A DNA stretch of 64,000 bases from Callaeas wilsoni (Eukaryota > Chordata > Aves > Passeriformes > Callaeidae): positions 1-64,000 of the forward strand of contig VWPU01018616.1 in NCBI GenBank assembly GCA_013398955.1, read 5' to 3'. A program made the position numbers and the translations under genes. Below the pieces are notes generated by a model that ran no database searches, was not told where the DNA came from, and was given only the letters and a program-made list of their open reading frames with translations. Position 1 is the first letter of the stretch. Each line of letters starts with the position of its first letter. Positions 23,170 to 37,200 of this stretch are shown piece by piece.

Positions 23170-23863
23170 AAAAACCCCAAGGGATCTGGGGGTGCTAGTT
23201 GAGAGCAGCTGAACATGAGTCAGCACACGCTCAGGTGGGCAACAAGGCCAATGGCATCCTGGCCTGTATCAGCAATAGTGTGGCCAGGAGGACCAGGGCA
23301 AGGATTGTCCCCATGTACTTGGCACTGGCAAGGCTGCACCTGAGTGCTGTGTCCAGTTCTGGGCCCCTCAGTTCAGGAAGGACATTGAGGTACTGGAGTG
23401 AGTCCAGAGATGCACAATGAAGCTGATGAATCCTCTGGAGCACAAGTCTATGAGGAGAAGCTGAGGAAGCTGGGGTTGCTTGGCCTGGAGAAAAAGAGGC
23501 TCAAGGGGTGACTTTATCACTCTCTACAACTGCCCGGAAGGAGGGTGTAGCCAGGTTGGGGTCAGTCTCTTCTCCGAGATAACCAATCAGGACAAGAGGA
23601 CAGTCATAAGCTGTGCCTGGGGAGGTTTAGGTCGAACATTAGGAAGAATTTCTTCACAGAAAGGGTGATTGGGCATTGGAATGGACTGCTCGGGGAGGTG
23701 GTGGAGTCATTGTCACTGTCGGTAAACACTAGAGGTGTTTAAGGAAAGATGGAACATGGCGCTTAGTGCCATGGTGTAGTTCACATGGGGGTGTTCAGTC
23801 ATAGCTTGGAAGTCAATGATCGCAGAGGTCTTTGACAACCTCATTCATTATGTGATTCTATGA
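23170..23863 (+). mobile_element. CR1 LINE fragment (plus strand), second subfamily
   Basis: Sense-strand CR1 landmarks in order: GGGATCTGGGGGTGCTAG, AACAAGGCCAATGGCATCCTGG, CTGCACCTGAGTGCTGTGTCCAG, CTGGTTGCTTGGCCTGGAG-like, AGGAAGAATTTCTTCACAGA, GGCATTGGAATGGACTGC, CTTAGTGCCATGGTGTAGTT, and the 3' end GTGATTCTATGAC. The CTTAGTGCCATGG tail differs from the CR1 group at 6949-7557, so this is another subfamily. Many substitutions and lost CpGs suggest an old copy. Start is approximate. Confidence 0.92.
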
Positions 23864-26800
23864 CTTCAGAAGGCTTTATTGTAAGGCTTATGATGCACTT
23901 GATTTAAGGTCCTTAAAACAGGACACACCACCCAGGAAACAGCCTGATAGGACTGGACTTCCTACCGGAGAGGTAGCCACAGTTACTTTTCTTTTAATCG
24001 TGAGAGAAAGAGGAAGAGGAGCTGTTCATAGTGCCTCAGGAACAACAAATTTCAGGGAAACACTGCCTCACCTATGAAATCCAGTCTCACTAGGTTACAG
24101 AGCTAAAACTGTTTCTTGTTTTGTTCCTTCTGGCTTTTTGAACCACATACCTTATACTGTATACTGTAGTCCAACTTCAGCAGAAGCGAAGAGCTCTTGG
24201 AAGCAGGAATTTTGGATGGAAAGCAAAGTTCTCATTTACAGCCTGAAGAATTAGCCACAGAAATGAAGCACACCACCCCTGCCCTGTGAAATGAAGGAAT
24301 CTCCTTAATCCACCTGGATGAACAGAAATCACATTTAAGAGAAGATTTTTGCAGAGAGTCAAGTACTTCCTTTGCTGCCCTGCTACAGTTTAGAAACTTG
24401 GAAAGTGGGCAGGTTGCCAGAAAGACCCTATTCCCTAGCACTTTCTATCAAATAATGGTCTCTAATGCAACATGCAGGGCTTTAGCATGACTTTTCTGAG
24501 GTCTTTAACTTTACTTCTCCAGGATACAGAAAGGGTAGTTAGTTATGGTTTCTCTGTATTCCACATGCAGGCAAGATACTCACAACTTGCAGTCCTGCAG
24601 GTTAAAGAAAATTTTTTCAATAATGTACAGAAGATATAGACTCTTTGCTCACATTTAAGTATTTCCAACTAACACCATTAAGTTCATCTATTCAAAAACA
24701 GTTAAAATGGTTAGAATCACATTGAGGGATAAACAGTAAAATAAAAGAGTGTTTTACAGTAATCCATTGGAGTTTTTAAACAATTAGTAAAACAAGGTGA
24801 ATGACTAAAGGACAATGACTAAACAGAGGAATATGCTATACCAAAACAAGGAATAGCCAAGACACCCTGCAATTCAGTAGAAAGTATACATATATAATTA
24901 TATAATTATATAAAGTTGTATACTTACATGCAAACATATATATAAAATGGTTACATGTGCAAGAGGCTCTCATATATCCAAAGCTAAAAGTAACAAAGAA
25001 AAGGTAGTGACAATCATCTAGGATTCATTGGCTGGATGACCTCAGTGTAGGGAGATACAGCTTTGGTCCTTGTGAATGTCTTCCTGGCTGCAAAATACCT
25101 CTGATCCAAAAAAAAGGGCAGATCTGTGTTTCCTGCTGGGCTAACCTATGTTTGTCGATTAGGGCACCCTAATCCTAAAATGTGCATGAAAAAATATTCC
25201 TTCAATCCCTTTTATATTAATGGCTGTCTAGAAGAGATCTGTGATCAGATCAGTTTTTCAGTCCAAATATTTTTATGTAAAAGTCACCTCCATGTTCAAA
25301 TTTGGCTCTTCTATTAGACACAGGGTTAGATTCAAGACGAGTTCTCATAGCCTCTCAATGGTCATTGCAAGGTGTTGCTGCTATGCATTATTTAAAGAAA
25401 TCGTGCCTCATTTAGGCATTTGAATTGTATCTAAGGGCTAGACAACCAAAGACTAGGCAGCGCAGCACTCAGCTCTGAAGGGTCACATCCAAATTTTTGT
25501 ATATAAAGGCTCAAAGGCTTGTGTCTCTGTCAAATAAGATAGACATCCAAGCAGTAGCTAGGAAGTGAGCTGAGATTTAAATTGATTGATAATATTGTTT
25601 GATCAAATATTAGCTCCTGAGACAGATGTCTGGATGTAAATTACAACTAATTTCTTGAACATTGTATTGCTAAAACTGTTTCTAAGTTTTTTCAACTAAA
25701 CACACAGGTAATTACAGTGTATCCAGCTAGCTAAACATTAATATTAAGAATACTTTCAATTTAGATTTCTGTAATCTCTAAGACCTAAATTAATAATTAA
25801 TTTTACTCTATAATTTTACTTTATGGTAGGTCTATAAGTTTAATGGCACAAATTGCTAAATCTGAAGTTTAAAGAACTGAATTAGGTACAGCTTTATTGA
25901 TCAGTTTAATAATGCCCATAAGACAATACTTTGCTCTAAAAACACGATTAAACTGATTTTCTGAATGTTATAATTGCTTCATTAATCAAGCATTTCAGAA
26001 TTTCAAACAGAAAAATCTTTTGACTGAGAAAAAAACACCTTTACTGATTTGTAAAATTATGCCTTCCCTAAGAAATGTTGTATTTCAATTGTTCTTTGTG
26101 ACTAGCTGGGTGCCCTTTCCAGTTGCCATTTGCATTATATAAAATTTTTTAATTTTTCTACAGAGTCAAGCTTTTTTCCTCATTCTTCAGTAACATGCAG
26201 AACAGACAAAACATCTCCAGTCATTAAACCAGTGGAAGTAGTAATAGGAATAATATAGAAGGCAATTATATTATTGAAAATGTTCAATTATTTCTCAGAT
26301 TATAGCACTCAGCAAAGTAGTTTCAGGATCAAATTAAGGATGTGGACACAATCCACCTCTTATTTCCATCAGACTTCCTCAGGTCTTCCTTTCTTCACCC
26401 CTGGCTTTCAACTCAGAGAGTAAAGAAATATAAGGTCTCTCTAACATAACATAAATAGATGAAGGAGAAAAGCTAAACTTTCCCCTTTTTGGATTTTAAT
26501 TTTTATTGGTTTGTATTTTCATGTTTAGCAAAAAAAGAATCAATGTTCCTTTCGATCTGAAACATAGCAAGTAGCATTACACATAAGTTCACAGTTATTT
26601 AAATAACTAAGTACAGGACTCAGTTAAAATGTGGATACATATGCTGAGATTATTCTTCTATAAATTTTCTGTCCACAGTATATAGATCTGTAGTGACCCT
26701 GGGCTCTCTTTTACACCATTGCAAAGAAATGGGCATTTCTAGCCTGCAATTCATCTGAATTGTTTCAGATGTCTCCTTCAGTTGAGGTGTTCCTATCCGA

Positions 26801-29800
26801 AGTCACAGTGTCAGGAAGGTGATGATTTAGCTCAGATAGATATCCTTTTGCAGTTCCAAATCTGTGCTATTTTCCATAAATTTTCAGCTGTCATACTGAG
26901 AATAAAAATGTTTTGAGAATGGCTCTAAAAGGAGGAAGGTTGCTAAGAAAGACAGTGAGGGTTACAAGTAAAAGGAGCCAGTAGGAAAGAAATTACATAC
27001 ACAAGAAAAGCATTCCAAACACATGGAAAGCTGGAAGGAAGGTGGAAAGTTACTGCATCAAAGTGAGGAGTAGGTACTATATTAGAAAGAAGTGACATGA
27101 GATAGGCAGTCAGATCTAAGGAGTTCAGAGCAACCAAGGCAAAACCAAAAAGCTTCAATTTGATGGGAATGCTAAAGAGGTTCTAGTGAAAGAATCAGAA
27201 GAGCAAAGGCCTACTGGGGCACAGGAAAACAAGGATTGTAGATTGCTGCATTCGTGTGTCACAAATGTAGAAACTCTATGGAGGAGGAACTTACAAGCAT
27301 AAGAGGAAACAATATATACCAGGGAGTATTACGGTATATCATACACGTGCATCCTTTCTGAAGATACTGTGGCTTAAGATTCAAATATTGCCTCAACTAC
27401 AATCAGCTTTAGGAGATGAAAGGGAGACATCGTCATTGGAAGCATTAGGAAAAGTTGTTCAAATATTTTTTGCTTCCTTCATCTTTCAACCTTACCATTC
27501 ACTTTTCTCTTTTAAAAATTTCCAGGCCATTTGGCACTCGTGATAGTCTCCTGCCTCTAAGCAACTGAACAGGTTAACCAAGCCACTGAACACTGAAATA
27601 TTCTTGTCTAAGCAAGCACAGCAGAGGATTCTTTGTGACAGTAACTTGTCTTCTCAGGATGAAAAATTGGGAAAGGACAAATGAAAAGAAACTTAAAACT
27701 ATACAAAAAAGAATAACCCTTGTGTGACACAGAGAGAAATTCCTTGACTGTAAAGAGGACAGAGAAAAGTGAAAGATGCTTTAAAAAATGCAGCTTGTTA
27801 TACATTCTTCCTGTTTTGCAAAATTTCTGAAAACAGCTACATGATCTTTAGAGTTCTTAGCACATCAATCACCAAACCCTTGCAAAAAGACATATGAGTG
27901 CAGACAATTGCACTGGCCATCCCAGTTATTCCGTGGGTCTTTTACTTCTTCTGCTGTTCAGTGTATATGAATAGTGAATATAAGCTTCAGCTTTACACAA
28001 TTCTTGTGTGGCTTCCTAAAACTCCAATACTGCCTCAGCCTTGTAAACCGAGACATTTTAAATTCAATATTCCTGTTGCATCTTTGAGGACATCTGCTTA
28101 TAGCCAAAAAAATCATTAGGTATGGAGGGCCAAAAAGTAAATAGGTGTGTAATTTTCCAAGGAACTCCATTTTTCTTTGAACTGCATTAGTATTTAGATG
28201 GTGGAGTATTTTGCAACCTCCATAGCTACAGTTATAAAGTCAATTACATACATGAAAAATAATTTACAAATCTACAAGCAAATGGAATATTTACAAGATG
28301 CTAAATGCTGGTAGCATAAAGAATGAAAAGAAACAAATTTCCTAGTTTCATTTCATTTCATAAAATTTTATTAATGTTTATAATTTCATAAGAACACCTA
28401 TCATCTAAACAATTAAATTGATAAACTTGTTAAAATACATTTGTCTCGTTCTGACAAAAGAAAATTCTGTTAAAATGAGAGCAATAAAGTTTAAATGATT
28501 AAACGTTGGGATAGCAAAGAAATAAAAACCTTCAATAAATATGTAATGGGCAAAATGGCAATAGAGAATAGATATCATTGTTCACAAATAAATAGCAAAA
28601 TCAGCAGTCAGAAGCTGTAAGAAAGTCAAGTCAGATGTGTGCAAAACTCAATCTCCTCCTCTTTAAACAAGTCTTACATTTTTACTTTATGCCTTTTCTG
28701 GGTGCACTTTCACATTTCAGTGGAATAAGGAATGATTTCACACAGCACTAGGTAAAAGTTCATCTTTGGGAAAGTACGTGGAGGAAACTTCAGAACATTT
28801 TGAAGTGTGGGAATTAGTGCTTCTAACTCTGAACCAAGGTGCTAAAGCCAAAGAAGGAAAAAACTCCATAATATTGATTTTTCTTCAGAGAAAAAAAGAG
28901 TAGCTATGTTTCTACTGATCCTTATCTCCTGAGCTCTCTCTTTCAGAGGCTATACCTGTGTACAAAATCTAGGCTGTGAGCTTGATCAGGTCAAGCTATT
29001 AGGAACAGTGAGTTCATATAATGTTCAGGGACCTATTTTATGTACCCCTGCTAATAGTCCACTCTGTCATAGAGGACTTTCCTTGTTATTAATTAATCTC
29101 AATACCTAGCCTTTCAAAAACGTCAGAGTGAAGATGATGTCTCTTGGTCCATACGCACTCATTTTTGATTAGCTGTGCCTATGAACTGCAATAAAATGAT
29201 CCCTGTCCAGCTGCAAGTGAGTTAACTCCAGAGCTAAGCACAGGGAAACCGTGTTAGCGCATCGCTGCCTTGTTGAGGCACAGGTTTGGCCAAGGGGTTA
29301 CACCGATCTATATGTGTCCCGCCTTTGTGGCTCAACTTAGCCTCTCACGTTGGTGCTTTGCTCCAAATATACCATCCCACTGAGAGTTAGCTGGAGTTTT
29401 GACAGAGAAACATCACCAGAAAACACTCTTAGGAGCCCAAGCTGATTATCCAGGTTCCCCTTACAAATCAGTGGTAGTTACAGTGAGAGGAGTCAGATCA
29501 CACGTGGCTGCAGTAGAAGATCAGTGAGGCTTTAGCCTCCAGGAGGAACCTCCTTCGGTAGCAGAAATTGAAAATTTGTAATATTTATAGATATTAAATC
29601 AAAGTTTAATATATCTATCCCCTATCAATTAAAACCAAACAGACAGTGAGGCATAATGTTGTATTTGCAATATCGATCACTTTAGGAATATTTTGATAAC
29701 CCAAATTCGAAATCAAGTGTTCAATTCATGGCCAGTGAAGCATGACTAAATTGTTCAAAAGAAGGTAAGATTGTCCTGAAGGCTAAGCTCTTCAGGAGTT

Positions 29801-32800
29801 TCATCACTAAAAGTCTCTTAGACATGTGAAAATCATTTAAATAAAGACTTTACACATTTTTTCCTACTTCTGAAAGTATCTCTTTAAGAGATCTACACTT
29901 AATTTTATTAATTTGGAGACGAAAGAAAACAGGCAGATGCATAACACTGACATCTTTATAAAATATTTAACAAAGGTATCTGTCGAGGTTTTCTTTATTT
30001 TTTTTTTCACACCATAAGCTTCCATCTGCTACTTGACATAAAAAAACAAGCAGGATCTGAGCCAAATGGGAAGAGTATATCGGATCTCCAGAAATTACAC
30101 TAGTAGAGAGAAAAATCCTTTTCTGAATTTCAGACTTGTGAGATAAGAGTATTGGTAACTTCTCACCAGATAAACAGTAGTTTTTAAGCATTCTTGTACC
30201 CTTTTTTCACTAGATTTAGCTCTTATCTGTGAAGTCAAGCAGGACTCAGCTGAAAATTCATTAGTGTTAAGAATGGGCCTGATTTCTCTGAGAGAAAGCA
30301 ATTTAGAACAAATTGAGATAGTCATAGGTAGTCTTGATGGAGTAAAGGTGAATGAGCCGAGTTGAGTTTTCTCTTCTAACAGGCATGGAAAAGAATGTTT
30401 TCAAAACTGGTTATGCACGTAGCTGGAATGAGTAAAGGCCTTTGAGTCTGTATAATTAAGAGGCAAAGGAAGAGAGCAAAAGGAGTGAAACAGGTTAATC
30501 TATCAGTCTTCCCCAGCAAAATATTCACTTGATAGGAAAGAATGGATCTTTTCAAAAGAAAACTTCAGAAATCAGTAATTTGCACTTACTCAAATTTTCT
30601 TATGGGAGGACTTATTGTATTCAAGAATTACCCTGATACATCAAGACTATATAAAAAAGAAATACAAAATATATCCTTCCAAGCACATAACCATGCACAT
30701 ATATGTGCAAACATAAATTTTATTAACCAGATATATGTTGGTGGAAAATCGGTTATCCATTTTCTTCACTAGTTCTTATTACTGAATATTAAATGTTTGT
30801 GACTCAGAGCCACATAAGAAAATGCAATCTGTGCCAAAAACACCCTTGCAAAAACCAGTAGCTCAGATATGCATTCAAGTCACCATGTCTCTACTTTTAT
30901 CTACATAAGCCTTAAAGATTGTCAAGCAAAATTTCACATGCTATAGGGTAAGTTTTTTAAATCTCTTGACTTCGTGCATCGATATGGTGCTTAAATCTAG
31001 TATGTCCCACTCGCAAAAGTTGTGCTCTGATTAAACAAACATCCCCATGATCTGAAAACCAAAGGCAATCCTGCAGTAATGGTTCTTCACTAAAAAAAGC
31101 TACAATGCCTCCTAATCAATGGACCAGAGCCTAGACAAAGGAAAAATTGGAGTATTCATTTTAACTGAATGGAAGCAATGTATGGTCACAGTGCTAGAGC
31201 CACTTCCCTAGGAGTGCTTCTACAGCGCAGAGATTAAATTTTGTGCCTTAGTAGATGACATTTCAATAGAACCAATAAATGCAGGCATCTTAGAGCAGAA
31301 GCTGCTCTTTTCTCCTCTTCACACACTGTCCAACATTATCACGTTACGTTATCATAAACATCTGCCTTTAAAACGGTTTAAAATAAACATCTGTTGCAAG
31401 TGTTATTTAATTATTTTGTCATTTACTAGAATTATACCATGCACAGAGGGTTTTCAACCCAACTACCCTATATTAATTTGAAGTCACTGGTCTGAAGTAT
31501 CATTGCAGGGAGGATTTCGGATAATAGACCATATTGAAGCAAGCTGTTTGAAAAGGCTATCAAACTCTCCAAAGGAAATACAGGTTCATTATAAATTTGC
31601 TTGCTTTCTGAACATTCCTCTAAGAAATTTCTCCAAAGATTTACTAGTGCCAATGCAAGAATATTTCTGAATATGCATGCTGTAATAAGATTAAATATGC
31701 CTGTTACTTTAGCACTGTATATCATGCAAAACTGTTACAGAACTCTTTGATCAAGTGCTAACAAATGATATCTCTCACTGCTTCACATAAAATGTGCACT
31801 ATGTTTATTCTTTGTTTGATTTGTGCAAGAAAACCTGGTGCCTTTTGCACAACTTGCAAGACATTACAGTAAAATGCATAGTATCTGCTTCCACCATCAA
31901 GGCAAAATGTTCTATCCCATTCCTCTTGCAGAATTAATGCAGCCCTGCATGGACTTAGTTCCTGTCAAACCTCTCTCTAACCTGAGAGAAAAAAAAAATC
32001 TTACTCCAAATTAGTTTGTACTGTTGATAATACCAAGAAGTCCACACAGTAGAAAATAATGTGACTGGGTCAGTGTGTGTCTGAGCCTCGTTAAAACTAA
32101 GGAGCCATTTTTATGTATAGTGAACAATTAACTTTATGCAAAATTCCTACTGTATGTACTTGCCTTGAGGCATTGTTTGTTATAAAAGACAAAACAAAAA
32201 TTGGGGTCTTGATCTGTCAAAGTGCTGAGCAACTCAACTATTCTTGAATTCAATGCATGTTCAGTACCTTCCACTCTTGTTTAATTCAATGTCAGTTTAA
32301 GGTACTCAGCTTATCCATGAGGTTCTTGGAGACCTGGGGTTTGGGCGCTGTTGTTCTCCAACTCTGCAGTGTCACTTCTTATACATCTCACACAGACAAT
32401 GCTCTCCTTAAAAAAAGCAAAGTCTGCCAATGCCAGCCATGCTGGATCAGGCACTTTTAGAGTCTTTTCCCCCTACAGATGTCATGAATTTTGAAACACT
32501 AAGAGCATTAGACTGTTTTAATTTGTTCACGGTCTTTATGCCATGCCATAGGAACTTCCTGCCTTACAGTGATTCCTATCACATTTTGTAGTGCCTTATA
32601 ATAAGACTACTGAAACACATGGATCTTCTTCTTAAACATTGTTAATAAAATATTAAATTGTATATTAAAATTTTCAGAATGACATTCTCATGTCTTGAAT
32701 TAATTTATAGAGGAAATAAAAGAAAATTTTCTGAACTTACAGTGATTTAACCCTGCTTTATATTAATATAGAATATGTTGAATGGAGGGCAAACACATTT

Positions 32801-34257
32801 ATGTTTATACAGTTCATACTTCCATTATCTATATATCTTTACCTAATTTAGAGCAATGAATCACAGTAATTTTCTAGGCAATAAAAATAACAGTCCCAAA
32901 CATCTTTTACATTTATTGCATCTGCTTGCAATGTTACCTTGATTTTTCATCCTGAAGTACCTTTTGATTATTTTTTTTATTATTATTTTGTTTTTAATCT
33001 TTCACTCTATTTGTCTTCTCTGTTTTTACTCAAATGTACAGCCTGAAAGCACAACCCTAAAACCTGACTCTTTCAGCTTTGGTCAAGTTAACACACTGCC
33101 ATTAGGTCTGACCTGTTACAAAGAGTTTCTTAATTTTCCGTTTGCTAAAATTTCAAATAGCTAGCTATCAACACAGTTCATTTCAAATTGTCCACTCCGT
33201 AATAGCCAATTAAAAAAATATGTTTAACCCTGCTGCTAGGGAAATGGATCACCAAACATGGAAAAGAAAATATAAAGCAAGGGAGAACAGTTTTTAAAAC
33301 AAGAAATGCATCTGCAAGTGTCTGAATTCAAAATCTAGTCTGCAACTTTACAATCAAATGGATAGATTTGCCATATTGGTCCCTCGCTTTCAAACTGGTA
33401 CTATTTTAGAGAATCCCAGCTTACTGGTTTTGTTTTTCCCCCTTATGAATTGTCTCTTTCTTTAATAATTTTTAAAATGAAAATGTTTGGCTTGGTGTTA
33501 TAGTGAATTTTTATTAATATCTCTCTTTGTGTATATCTCACCCTTATCTGTCAGACAAACACAAATGAATACTAATCTTCTGTCTAATTTTTCTTTGTGC
33601 ACAGGTTACTCTATAGTTTATTTTAAACATCATTCTAAAGGAGAAATTCAAAGATTCATTTTTGATACACTTATATTGCAGTTAGTTGAATGGAAATACA
33701 ACTGCTAGCAAAATAAAAAGCAAAGATACAATAACAATGGCATTTTCATCTGAATGAGGAAAGCAGGACCAAGATTATTTCTTTTCAGGTTACATTTGTA
33801 GGTATTATCAAAGAACTTCCAAAATAACTGTGGCTCTTCTCATCGGCTTTTTTGTTTTCATTTTATATTGTACCTGATTTTTTTCTCTTTCTTAGGAGAG
33901 CATATGTTTTGATATTGCCATCTCCCAGATTTTTTTCTTTCTTTCTTTGTTTAAATGTGAGAGAGCATGTTGTATGTCCATTTCTTGTGGTTTATTTTTC
34001 CTTAGAGAATTCCCAAGACTATGCACTGACAGATCCTGGTATCCAAGGGGGAGTCTACTCACAGGATTAAAGGCGAGAACCTCAATTAGACTATCTCTGA
34101 TTTCTTCAGATGTTTTTTCTAATCTTTTAATATGGGATTAAAGTCTGCTAGAACCTAGCTTGCTTTTTTCTTAGCTAAGATCTTTGTTGCAATGCAAGCT
34201 AGAGATATCTTTTTTCCCCTATTGAAAAAAAAAATAAAGGAAATAGAAAGGGAATGG
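23864..34257. other. Ten kilobases without a recognised gene or transposon
   Basis: Only chance-length frames. Contains an AT-rich palindrome at 24882-24925, a TAAT-rich stretch at about 25700-26000 of the kind often seen in conserved noncoding elements, and a less AT-rich block at about 29200-29560 with several CpGs that I cannot assign. Confidence 0.5.
24882..24925. repeat. AT-rich palindrome
   Basis: Perfect 9-base outer arms AAGTATACA and TGTATACTT enclose an AT-only centre of TATATAATTA units that is itself self-complementary in part. Confidence 0.8.
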
Positions 34258-37200
34258 AAAAAAAAAAAAAAGCTTATCTTTTTTTCCTAATTTGGAGTCA
34301 TTCTAGTCCAGATGAGGATAATGAACTTTTGTCAGCTCTTATGTGATACTGCGTACAAAATAGCTTGATAAGCAATGTGAAGCATACACACGCTTCTCAA
34401 TGATCCGCAGGAAAACTCCCTCAGAGACTGATTAGCCCATGCTTGTCACAAGTAGGGGAGATAATTATGGGGGCTTAACAGTCTATATGGTGGATCTTTT
34501 GAGAGGAGAAGGGTAGATCTAAGACTGTCTCGTCGATCAACCATAATTTTTAATATTACAGATAACGTGTGTGGTTTTTTTAGTATATCCCTGGAGTCCG
34601 GGTAGAGACTCTTCCCATAGAGTGACATCATATTACTTTTTGAGAAGATAAAAATTGCTCAAATTAGATTATCCCTAATTAGTATAATCTTATGAACCAT
34701 TCTGAAAAGTTTATTGCACCCATGCTGGCAGTCTCTGATTCCATATTGAGAGCTTCTTATTGCTAATCCTTAACCATGGAAATGAATTCATGGTACATAA
34801 AAGTAATATTGTTGTATTTCTTCATTTAATAAACTCCACATTGTACTCTCATTCCAAAGTTAATAGCCGTTTTTATGGATCTCCCTATATCAGATAACAA
34901 AATATTTCATCATATTTTTTTAGGTTTAGACTATATCATTCTAGCAGTAATTTGCATTCATTAAACTAATATGTTTGTTAAGCAGAGATGGCAAGAGATT
35001 GGGGGAGGGGAGCTTTAAGAAATGTTCTTTATTCTTGTTTATGAACACGGACATCCTGTATACACTCAGTCCTGTGTATGTGTATTGAAACTGTGTAACA
35101 CAGCCACATTGCTGCTGTCTCACCCGCTTTCATTGATTACAGTGGTGTTTGTGGATGCTCTATCATCCAAACATAAAGATACAATTTTCCCTTCAGACAG
35201 GTGTAAGTATTTTGCTGAAGTAGCTTTTCTTGTTAGAAGAGCATAGAGGTTTGAGAGGTTTGAACTATCAACAAACAAAACCTTTTTGGCATTTGACTCT
35301 CAAATGCACGACCCAGTAATTTTACATGCCTTCCAGTACAGCTTTCATCAAGGTGATACCCCATGCCATTTAACAGCCCAATATTTCCTTTTGATCTCCT
35401 GCCTGAGTTTTTCTCACCTTTCCCACCACATTTTTATGTACGAGTCAGTGGGGTTGCCAGCCCACTCACCTGGGCTGCATTGCTGCAGTTGCTGCACTAT
35501 TATTAAGTGGTCAGAGTGAAGCAGCTGCTCACACGTTCCCAGAGTGCCAAATCAGAACTCATGGGACACGCAACTTTCACTGGAGGCTCTGTCCTCGCGG
35601 CACAGTTTAGACCTCAACTGCACAGCAGGCATGAGCTTTGCTCTGCTCATCTCTGTGCAGCCCTTCTATAAAAAATATACAGCAATTTAGATTAAGAAGA
35701 GCAATTTTCTTCCTCCTCTTCACTTTCTGAAGGGTATTCAGAGCCTGTGGTTGTTGAAAACAAAGCTAAAGTCTCAAAAGGTATGCAGGCTTCTACAAAC
35801 AGCCCCTCAGCAATATTCTGGGGAGATCCCAATTGTCAGTAAATTGAAGAAACTGTGTTAAATTTAGTGAAGGTTTCACTGACTCTGTCCAGAGGTTTGA
35901 CCCTCCATCCCGCACGTGTGTTCCTGTTTCTAGTTAAGAAAACACCAGGTCTACATTTTCAAATTTTGTTTGACCTCTTCTTTGCAAACAGGACCGAAAT
36001 GGTACTTTGTCTTGCTCCCAGGGTGATGACCTAGAGGGCGAAGTCTCTTTCATTTGCATGGTGGTATTGCTCTCACTGTGTCTGTCTCTGAAGTTTCTTT
36101 ACCACAGAACAGCAATAGGACTGTAAAGAGTGTTTCAGAAGAGCAGAGAGAATCTCACTTATGATTATTTCTGGGTGTAATCTTGTAACAGAGTAAGGCC
36201 AGGATAATGCACTCTGTAGTGACCCATGGATCAGTCAGATTTACTGAGACACATTTCATTGATTTCTGACTATGAGTTGCAATTGATCTGGCTACTCTTA
36301 GCTGTCCTCGCAAAGCTCACCAGTGCCACTAATTCTCTTAAGCAGCAGTCAAGAGATGCAGATAAAAGCTGACAATTCACCTTGGCTCAAGTATCAGAGC
36401 TCTTAAAAAGGAAATAAAGGGCTTATGCTTTAGTTATAAAAATGTATAATCTGCATGCTGACTGCATGTTGTGCCGCAGTGGAGTGTATTTCAAGGCTAT
36501 TAATTAAGGCAATAAAAGCATGAGAGCTCAGAAAGAAATTGCTTCTAACGAAAACAATAATTCTATCTTTAGGTATGAAAATAGCTGTAAAATCAAATAG
36601 AAATGATTTTTTTAATAGAATTATTGTACTTAGATGAGCCTGGGAGGCAGCTGGTTTGGCAGATCTAACATTTTTATTTCAAGACAAAGGCAGGCAGTTT
36701 TCAGAGAAACACAGAATATCTAAGTGTGACATTTTTGGCATAGGTCACAGCATATGAAGGCAGATGCTGTGCTAGAAGGAAATATTAAAATCAGACACAT
36801 ATTATCAGAATGAAAACACTGCACAATAGCATGAAGACAACCTAGACAAATGTGGACAAATCCAGATTCAGACTAAAAATATTCTTTAATAATATTTGCC
36901 ACTTTTTCACTGTGATTCCTACGAGAAATTTTAAGAAATGTTATGCTTTACTGAGAAATTGGAAGAAGGGGAAGGCCGGGTAACATTCTCCTGTGAGCAT
37001 GGTCATAGAAAGGCTTTTTTGGAAGTGTTCACCAGAATATCAGCAATTCTCTTTCACCTCCTGGAAAAATTTTTGGCAACTCATAAAAGGGTAAAAACCA
37101 TATTGTGAAAATTTGATGCTCAAACACATCATGAAAGGCCAATGATGAGTTGTGAGCACAGTTAAAGCAGGGCTATTTGTCCAATCCATGTGATGAAATA

